Positions 23,215 through 27,910 of a stretch of 27,910 nt of DNA are shown here, in pieces. Source of the stretch: JBNKDD01 sp050288085 (GTDB taxonomy: Bacteria; Chloroflexota; Anaerolineae; Aggregatilineales; UBA3940). The notes beneath the pieces are model-generated. The model searched no databases and was not told the origin of the DNA. It worked only from the letters and a program-made list of their open reading frames with translations. Location of the stretch: positions 1 through 27,910 of the forward strand of contig JBNKDD010000045.1 of NCBI GenBank assembly GCA_050288085.1. Reading direction: 5' to 3'. How positions within the stretch are numbered: the first letter of the stretch is position 1; every line of letters begins with the position of its first letter. The position numbers and the translations under genes were made by a program.

Positions 23215-24208
23215 TCCGACCCGTGAACCTTTTCACAAAGATATTCTTGAACTAGATGCTCCTTCCACCTGTGACCAGATCGCCGAAAGACTGCGCCAGG
23301 ACGTGCTACAAACCTTCCGCCGACGTGGTGCAATCGTCGGGATCAGCGGAGGGATTGACTCCTCCGTTACACTGGCGCTGGCCGTAAAAGCGCTGGGTGC
23401 AAACCGGGTGGTGGGCATCATGATGCCGGAGCGGGATTCCAGCCCGGAAAGCCTCGATCTGGCCCAGGCCCTTGCTGACAAGTTTGGCGTTCAGGCTGTT
23501 GTCGAAGACATGACAGAAGCCCTGGCAGGCTTCGGTTGTTACCGCCGCCGTGATGAAGCTGTCGCCCGTGTTTTCCCTGAGTTCGACCCGGAAACCTATA
23601 AGGCAAAGGTGGTTCTCCCCACCAATATCCTGGATGAGGAACAACTCAGCATCTCATCCCTGACGGTGATTGCCCCGGATGGAACCCAGCAAACCAAGCG
23701 CCTTCCCACAACGGATTATCTCCAGATTGTCGCCGCCTCGAACTTCAAACAGCGCAGCCGGATGTCGATGTTGTATTATCACGCCGAACTGCGCCACTAT
23801 GCGGTTGTTGGCACGCCGAATAAACACGAACGTGCCCAGGGATTCTTCGTCAAGTTTGGTGACGGTGGTGCGGACGTAATGCCGATTGAGCACCTGTACA
23901 AGACGCAGGTTTATCAACTGGCCGAACACCTGGGGATTCCCGCTGGGATTATTGGACGCAAACCCACCGCCGATACCTACAGTGCGGAAGTCAGCCAGGA
24001 AGAATTTTACTTCCAACTGCCGTTTGATATATTGGATTTGCTCTGGTTTGGGATGGAGAACGGCTATGAGCCGAGCGAAGTTGCCCCAGCCCTTAACCTG
24101 ACTACCGAACAGGTTGAACGCGCCTACCAGAACTTCCGGCGTAAACTCCACACGACTGAATTTCTGCGCATGATGCCGGTCAGATATGAGGACTCTGAGC
24201 TTTACTGA
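23207..24208 (+). CDS. NAD synthase-like PP-loop amide ligase (divergent NadE)
   Basis: 333 residues, synthetase domain only, no glutaminase domain. The ATP-pyrophosphatase loop SGGIDSS is at 47-53. NadE features VGTPNKHERAQGFFVKFGD and PIEHLYKTQVYQLAEHLG are recognisable. Differences: a segment of about 40-50 extra residues (around 125-175) before the NFKQRSRM helix, and a changed region after KPTADTYSAEV, where NadE normally contacts its NAD-type substrate. It therefore may join ammonia or an amine to a different AMP-activated acid. The 8-base overlap with asnB suggests the two enzymes act together, perhaps with AsnB supplying ammonia. True NAD synthase activity is still possible. Confidence 0.8.
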   Translation: MNNPTREPFHKDILELDAPSTCDQIAERLRQDVLQTFRRRGAIVGISGGIDSSVTLALAVKALGANRVVGIMMPERDSSPESLDLAQALADKFGVQAVVEDMTEALAGFGCYRRRDEAVARVFPEFDPETYKAKVVLPTNILDEEQLSISSLTVIAPDGTQQTKRLPTTDYLQIVAASNFKQRSRMSMLYYHAELRHYAVVGTPNKHERAQGFFVKFGDGGADVMPIEHLYKTQVYQLAEHLGIPAGIIGRKPTADTYSAEVSQEEFYFQLPFDILDLLWFGMENGYEPSEVAPALNLTTEQVERAYQNFRRKLHTTEFLRMMPVRYEDSELY

Positions 24209-24212
24209 TTTT

Positions 24213-24241
24213 TAGGGACACGGTGGTATGCCGTGTCCCTA
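24213..24241. repeat. perfect 11-bp palindrome between convergent genes (REP-like)
   Basis: TAGGGACACGG (24213-24223) and its complement (24231-24241) with a 7-base loop lie in the 41-bp gap between the NadE-like and acyltransferase genes. It could end transcription from both sides, though neither strand has a U-tract after the stem. The arm resembles that at 3249 (TAGGGRCAMGG). Confidence 0.65.
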
Positions 24242-24249
24242 CTTACTCA

Positions 24250-24975
24250 TTATATAGGTGAGGACTCTTCAGGGCTGGGCGTTACCTGTTTGTCTTCGGG
24301 GATCGTTGCCAGGGTAGGATTAACCGGCGGCTTGCCGGGATAATCAATATTTTCATAACTGCTGTGTCGGCCCACCACGCGCACCGGATTACCAAGCACC
24401 ACGACGTTATCTTCCAGGTTACGATTCACAACGCTGTTCGGTCCGATCATTACATCATTGCCGATGGTGATCGCCCCGAATATTTTTGCGCCCGGTGCAA
24501 TGTAGACCCGGTGTCCGATCTGAGGCCGCCCTTCATAGTCACGTGGGCCGCCTAATCCGATTGTCACACCTGGGGAGATATTGCAGTAAGCCCCCAGATC
24601 CCCACCGACAAAAACCGGGCCGAAATGGTCGATAACCAGGCCGGGGCCGATCTCCGCAAAGGAATCGATGTGGATGCTCGTCAGGATTTCGATCAGCTTC
24701 TTTAATATGGCGTAGAGGAAACGGAGGGGGATTCGTATCAAGGCAAAGCGGCGCTGTCTTGCCCATGCCCCATACCGGTAAACAATGGTTGCCCAGACCC
24801 CCTGATTCCATATGGCTTCACGGAGCCACGATGTAGGTCTGCGGGCGGTGAGCATGTAACACCTGACATCGTCTCGGATGTTCAGCATCATGTCCCGAAA
24901 CGAGCCTGAATCGCGCACTGGCGGATCAGGATGGTAAGCGATTAGATTTGTCCCGTCGTTACTTTTATTCCCCAT
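24250..24975 (-). CDS. hexapeptide-repeat O-/N-acyltransferase (serine acetyltransferase-like)
   Basis: 241 residues from the ATG at 24975; in-frame starts upstream at 25005 (ATG) and 25032 (TTG) lie on or near the promoter. An N-terminal helical part (about 15-100) with DDVRCYMLTARRPTSW precedes a left-handed beta-helix (about 105-200) with hexapeptide repeats and the CysE-type active-site stretch IDHFGPVFVGGD, then GVTIGLGGPRDYEGRPQIG and VYIAPGAKIFGAITIGNDV. The tail (about 205-241) is Pro-rich and charged. CysE proper makes O-acetylserine; similar proteins acetylate sugars in polysaccharide clusters. Convergent with the amidotransferase set, it may finish the same product. No cysK homologue is near. 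Confidence 0.82.
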   Translation of the reverse strand: MGNKSNDGTNLIAYHPDPPVRDSGSFRDMMLNIRDDVRCYMLTARRPTSWLREAIWNQGVWATIVYRYGAWARQRRFALIRIPLRFLYAILKKLIEILTSIHIDSFAEIGPGLVIDHFGPVFVGGDLGAYCNISPGVTIGLGGPRDYEGRPQIGHRVYIAPGAKIFGAITIGNDVMIGPNSVVNRNLEDNVVVLGNPVRVVGRHSSYENIDYPGKPPVNPTLATIPEDKQVTPSPEESSPI

Positions 24976-25020
24976 GGTTGGGTTTTCCCGCCTGACTGGC
25001 CACATAATCAAGGTATAAAC

Positions 25021-25026
25021 ATTATA
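25021..25026 (-). promoter_or_regulatory. -10 box for the acyltransferase gene
   Basis: TATAAT on the minus strand, with TTCTGT or TTTCTG about 17 bp upstream as a weak -35. Transcription would start near 25014, which argues against the TTG start at 25032. Confidence 0.45.
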
Positions 25027-25149
25027 TGACAAAATTTAGTTTTACAGAAAGGGGGAGAATTTTTTCTATTTGCGAAGGATGGAAGCCGACCACCCAACCT
25101 GATAGAATCTACAACAGTTCACGAAATATTTGAGGGGAAGACGACTTTG

Positions 25150-25878
25150 ATGTCCACTGTTTCGACACCGGCAAAACGATCATGGCCCATCGGGCTGGTT
25201 ATATTAACCGCTGCTACCATTGTTTTGCTGCTGGTGGCAGCTTACATGGCCTTCTTATATGCCCCCACCGAACTTACTATGGGGGCTGTTCAACGCGTTT
25301 TCTACTATCATGTTGGGTCGGCCTGGGCAGGTGCGCTTGCTTTCCTGGTGACTGTAGTGGTCGGCGTGTTGTATTTGGTCACACAGAATCGCAAGTGGGA
25401 TACATTAGGACACAGCTCAGTTGAAGTCGGGTTGGCCTTGACGACGGTCGCCTTGGCCGGTGGTATGACCTGGGGCCAGTTTGCCTGGGGAACCCCCTGG
25501 ACATGGGACCCCAAGCTGACCTCTTTTGCGGTGATGTGGCTGTCTTATGCCGCTTACTTGATGCTGCGACAGTCGATCGAAGATCCCGCCCGCCGGGCAC
25601 GGTTTGGTGCTGTATATGGCATTGTCGCCTTTGCCAGCGTCATTATGACCTTCCTGGGGGTGCGGCTGATTGAAGCCACCATTCACCCCGCCGTGATCGG
25701 CCAGAGCGCCAGCACGGCCAGAGGTGATTTTGGCCTGGCCCCGCGTATGCTCCAGACCATGTTGTTCAACTTCTTGACATTTACTTTTGTCTATGCGACC
25801 CTGGTCTGGCACCGTATTCGACTCGCCAATTTTACCGATCAGGTTAATTTGTTCCGATCCCGCCTGTATTCCGAATAG
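25150..25878 (+). CDS. ccmC: cytochrome c biogenesis / heme export protein CcmC
   Basis: 242 residues, about six membrane helices. The tryptophan-rich heme-handling loop WGTPWTWDPKLT (about residues 117-128) is diagnostic for the CcmC/CcsA superfamily, and the external histidines expected for heme binding are in YYHVGSAW (about 55) and EATIHPAVIG (about 178). CcmC moves or presents heme to CcmE for cytochrome c maturation. The ATG at 25150 is 12 bases after GAGGGG; a TTG one codon earlier is alternative. A ccmD-like gene follows after 9 bases. ccmA, ccmB, ccmE and ccmF are not in the window. Confidence 0.92.
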   Translation: MSTVSTPAKRSWPIGLVILTAATIVLLLVAAYMAFLYAPTELTMGAVQRVFYYHVGSAWAGALAFLVTVVVGVLYLVTQNRKWDTLGHSSVEVGLALTTVALAGGMTWGQFAWGTPWTWDPKLTSFAVMWLSYAAYLMLRQSIEDPARRARFGAVYGIVAFASVIMTFLGVRLIEATIHPAVIGQSASTARGDFGLAPRMLQTMLFNFLTFTFVYATLVWHRIRLANFTDQVNLFRSRLYSE

Positions 25879-25887
25879 GATGACGTT

Positions 25888-26061
25888 ATGCCCATCTTCT
25901 TTTTTCAAAATCCCACACCGAATACCGTTGATGGTTTAGTCATCGGTTATGTACTGATGGTTGGATTGGGTTTAGTCTACGTCGCCAGTATTGCCTGGAG
26001 ACGGCGCAACTTAAAGCGTGATCTGGAGGCTTTGGAAAGCCTTCAGAAAGATGACGATTGA
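25888..26061 (+). CDS. ccmD: short CcmD-like membrane protein
   Basis: 57 residues: a short N-terminus, one membrane helix (about 15-37, GLVIGYVLMVGLGLVYVAS) and a basic then acidic amphipathic tail (WRRRNLKRDLEALE). Small size, topology and position right behind ccmC fit CcmD, which stabilises the CcmC-CcmE interaction. The Shine-Dalgarno AGGA overlaps the ccmC stop codon region, 7 bases before the ATG. The family is poorly conserved, so the call rests mainly on context. Confidence 0.75.
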   Translation: MPIFFFQNPTPNTVDGLVIGYVLMVGLGLVYVASIAWRRRNLKRDLEALESLQKDDD

Positions 26062-26133
26062 TTCCATCCGACCTACCAAAGTAAAAAACGTAGTTTAAAA
26101 TATCGCAAAATATAGTTGCTGTGGAGAGCAGGT

Positions 26134-27876
26134 GTGAGTACCAACCCTGATGTTGATCTGTCTCAATTGGGGAAAATCATCGGTAAATACCAGGGTGGCA
26201 GCCGGTCTGATCTCTTGCCTGCACTACATGATGCGCAAAAGATATTCGGCTACCTGCCGGAATCCGTTCTAACTGCCATCGGCCAAACGCTGCGAGTCCC
26301 GCTGGCAGATATACATGGCGTGGTTGAATTCTATACCATGTATTACAGTGAGCCGGTCGGCAAACGGATCATCCGTATTTGCACGGCTTCTGCCTGTGCT
26401 ACTCATGGTGCAGAAGGTGTATTGGAGGCAGCCTGCCAACACGCAGGTGGCATCCACCCCGGAGAAACTACTCCTGACGGCGCGTATACGGTTGAGCGCA
26501 TGATGTGCCTGGGTTTATGCGATCAGGGCCCGGCGGCGCTGGTCGATGAACTGCCTGTGGTCGGATTGACCCCCAACAGCGTTGACACACTTTTCGATGC
26601 CGATCAGCCCACATCCATGCTGAATATCACCGGTAAACCCCGTATTCTCACCCGTAACATCGGCAAACTACCTCCCACAGACCTGGATCAACACCGGGCC
26701 GCCGGAGTCTTTGACGGATTAAAGCACGCCCTGACAACGCTCCACTCCCAGGATGTGATCGGCACGATTGAGACAATCCAGGAATCACAGTTGTTAGGAC
26801 GAGGCGGTGCGGCCTTCAGAACCGGGTTGAAGTGGAAACTCACCTGCGAGGCGGAAGGCGAACCCAAATACGTTGTTTGCAATGCGGACGAGAGCGAACC
26901 CGGAACCTTCAAAGACCGGATACTGATGGAGGGAGATCCCTACCGCATCATCGAGGGAATGGCGATCTGTGGGTATGCCATCGGTTCGGCGCAGGGCTAT
27001 ATCTTCCTGCGCGGCGAGTATCCCCTGGCACGTCGCATCCTACAGGAAGCCGTCGATAAATGTTATGAAGCCGGATTGTTGGGGCGGAACATTTTTGACT
27101 CCGGCTTTAACTTTGATATCGAAATCCGCATCGGTGCGGGCGCTTATATCTGCGGTGAAGAGACGGCTTTGTTTGAGGCGATTGAAGGCAAACGAGGATT
27201 CCCGCGAGTTAAGCCGCCATTCCCCACCACACATGGCCTGTTCGGCAAGCCCACGGTAATCAACAACGTAGAAACTTTCGGCCAGATAGCGGATATTCTG
27301 CTCAATGGCCCGGAATGGTTTTTGCAATGGGGCACCGAACAATCCGCCGGGCCGAAGCTGTTCTGCGTCAGCGGACATGTCAACCGGTCAGGGCTGGTCG
27401 AAGCGCCCTTTGGCATTACACTGAACGAACTGGTCAACAACTGGTGCGATGGGTTTGATGGAAAGCCGATAGTGGCGCTGATGGGCGGTGCTGCAGGCAC
27501 TTTTATACTCCCCGAACATTTCGATACACCGCTGCTGTATGAAACCCTCCGCCCGCTTGGGGCATCCATCGGCTCCGGTGCCGTGATAATTTTCAACGAG
27601 AGCATCGATCTGCGGGATGTTCTCAGCCAGTTGGCACACTTCTTCGCGCATGAATCGTGCGGTAAGTGCTTCCCCTGCCAGTTGGGAACTCAGCGCCAGA
27701 TGGAGATCCTCGACCAGGTGCGGGTCGGGCAAAGTTCACCGGGTGATTACGAACGCTTAATGGATATCGGCCAGACAATGACCGATGCATCGATTTGTGG
27801 TTTAGGCCAGACAGCAGGTGCAGCCGTGATGAGCGCCCTCAGGTTGTGGCCGGAACTCCTTAACGAAAGCAAATAA
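26134..27876 (+). CDS. fused NuoE-NuoF NADH-binding (diaphorase) subunit, FdsB/HoxF type
   Basis: 580 residues from GTG 26134, 5 bases after GGAGAG. The N-terminal NuoE-like thioredoxin fold binds [2Fe-2S] through C83, C88, C125 and C129 (CTASAC, CLGLC). The NuoF-like part has the NADH site GRGGAAF (222-228), the FMN loop NADESEPGTFKDR (250-262), GAGAYICGEETAL, and [4Fe-4S] ligands C509, C512, C515 and C555 (ESCGKCFPCQ, ASICGLG). Such fusions are the NAD(H) subunit of soluble NAD-dependent formate dehydrogenases (FdsB), bidirectional hydrogenases (HoxF) and some bifurcating enzymes, not of standard complex I. The partner should be encoded just beyond the window. Confidence 0.92.
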   Translation: MSTNPDVDLSQLGKIIGKYQGGSRSDLLPALHDAQKIFGYLPESVLTAIGQTLRVPLADIHGVVEFYTMYYSEPVGKRIIRICTASACATHGAEGVLEAACQHAGGIHPGETTPDGAYTVERMMCLGLCDQGPAALVDELPVVGLTPNSVDTLFDADQPTSMLNITGKPRILTRNIGKLPPTDLDQHRAAGVFDGLKHALTTLHSQDVIGTIETIQESQLLGRGGAAFRTGLKWKLTCEAEGEPKYVVCNADESEPGTFKDRILMEGDPYRIIEGMAICGYAIGSAQGYIFLRGEYPLARRILQEAVDKCYEAGLLGRNIFDSGFNFDIEIRIGAGAYICGEETALFEAIEGKRGFPRVKPPFPTTHGLFGKPTVINNVETFGQIADILLNGPEWFLQWGTEQSAGPKLFCVSGHVNRSGLVEAPFGITLNELVNNWCDGFDGKPIVALMGGAAGTFILPEHFDTPLLYETLRPLGASIGSGAVIIFNESIDLRDVLSQLAHFFAHESCGKCFPCQLGTQRQMEILDQVRVGQSSPGDYERLMDIGQTMTDASICGLGQTAGAAVMSALRLWPELLNESK

Positions 27877-27902
27877 AATGTATGGCGGTTAGGGAGGACA
27901 AT

Positions 27903-27910
27903 ATGGCGGC
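27903..27910 (+). CDS. start of the next gene (cut by window edge)
   Basis: ATG GCG GC follows a strong Shine-Dalgarno (AGGGAGGA, 6 bases upstream), 26 bases after the diaphorase stop. Only two full codons are visible. By position it should be the catalytic or iron-sulfur partner of the NuoE-NuoF fusion. Confidence 0.6.

Noticed and set aside
23654..24151. 165-codon open frame on the minus strand
   Set aside because: Antisense shadow of the NadE-like gene, whose motifs are unmistakable.
24213..24241. classical intrinsic terminator
   Set aside because: The stem is strong but neither strand has a U-run after it; it is listed as a palindromic repeat that may still end transcripts.

Overview
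The window is about 27.9 kb of densely coded bacterial DNA with moderately high GC. I see no rRNA, tRNA, insertion sequence, CRISPR array or phage gene. Gene content (glycerol use through GlpF/GlpK, a complex II type iron-sulfur and anchor set, a fused NuoE-NuoF diaphorase, CcmC/CcmD) fits a respiring, metabolically flexible bacterium. A Chloroflexota member is my best guess, from overall style and the TAGGGRCAMGG-type palindromes between genes, but no gene here proves it.

Region 1 (1-10020, all minus strand) is a glycerol/dihydroxyacetone operon read right to left: glpF, dhaK, dhaL, glpK, a short GlpA-type glycerol-3-phosphate dehydrogenase, then sdhB-, sdhC- and sdhD-like genes, a small two-helix membrane protein and the start of a SAM methyltransferase. 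A DhaR-type activator lies just upstream of glpF, with palindromic candidate operators between them. The striking point is the electron-transfer module. The GlpA flavoprotein lacks its usual C-terminal [2Fe-2S] domain, no GlpB or GlpC follows, and in their place stands a complete complex II iron-sulfur subunit with two heme/quinone anchor subunits and no SdhA. The simplest reading is a glycerol-3-phosphate:quinone oxidoreductase built on a complex II chassis.

Region 2 (10299-11816, plus) is a housekeeping comM/yifB gene, tail to tail with region 3.

Region 3 (11819-17524) is a four-gene minus-strand operon (MFS transporter, class II aldolase, class III aminotransferase, FGGY kinase) facing a divergent TetR regulator. 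The 87-bp intergenic region holds two 15-bp palindromes of the form CTTKACAnTGTMAAG, 33 bp apart, lying over near-consensus promoters in both directions. It looks like an inducible catabolic operon for an unidentified polyol, ketose or amino sugar.

Region 4 (17525-24975) looks like a small biosynthetic cluster: AMP-forming acyl ligase, membrane-anchored alpha/beta hydrolase, stand-alone acyl carrier protein, asparagine-synthase-type amidotransferase, a divergent NAD-synthase-like amide ligase, and a convergent hexapeptide (CysE-like) acyltransferase. A carrier protein beside two different amide-forming enzymes suggests an amidated acyl or amino-acid derived product. A leader that can fold into several helices precedes the ligase.

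Region 5 (25150-27910, plus) carries ccmC, a short ccmD-like gene and a NuoE-NuoF fusion of the FdsB/HoxF type, with the next gene starting at the window edge.
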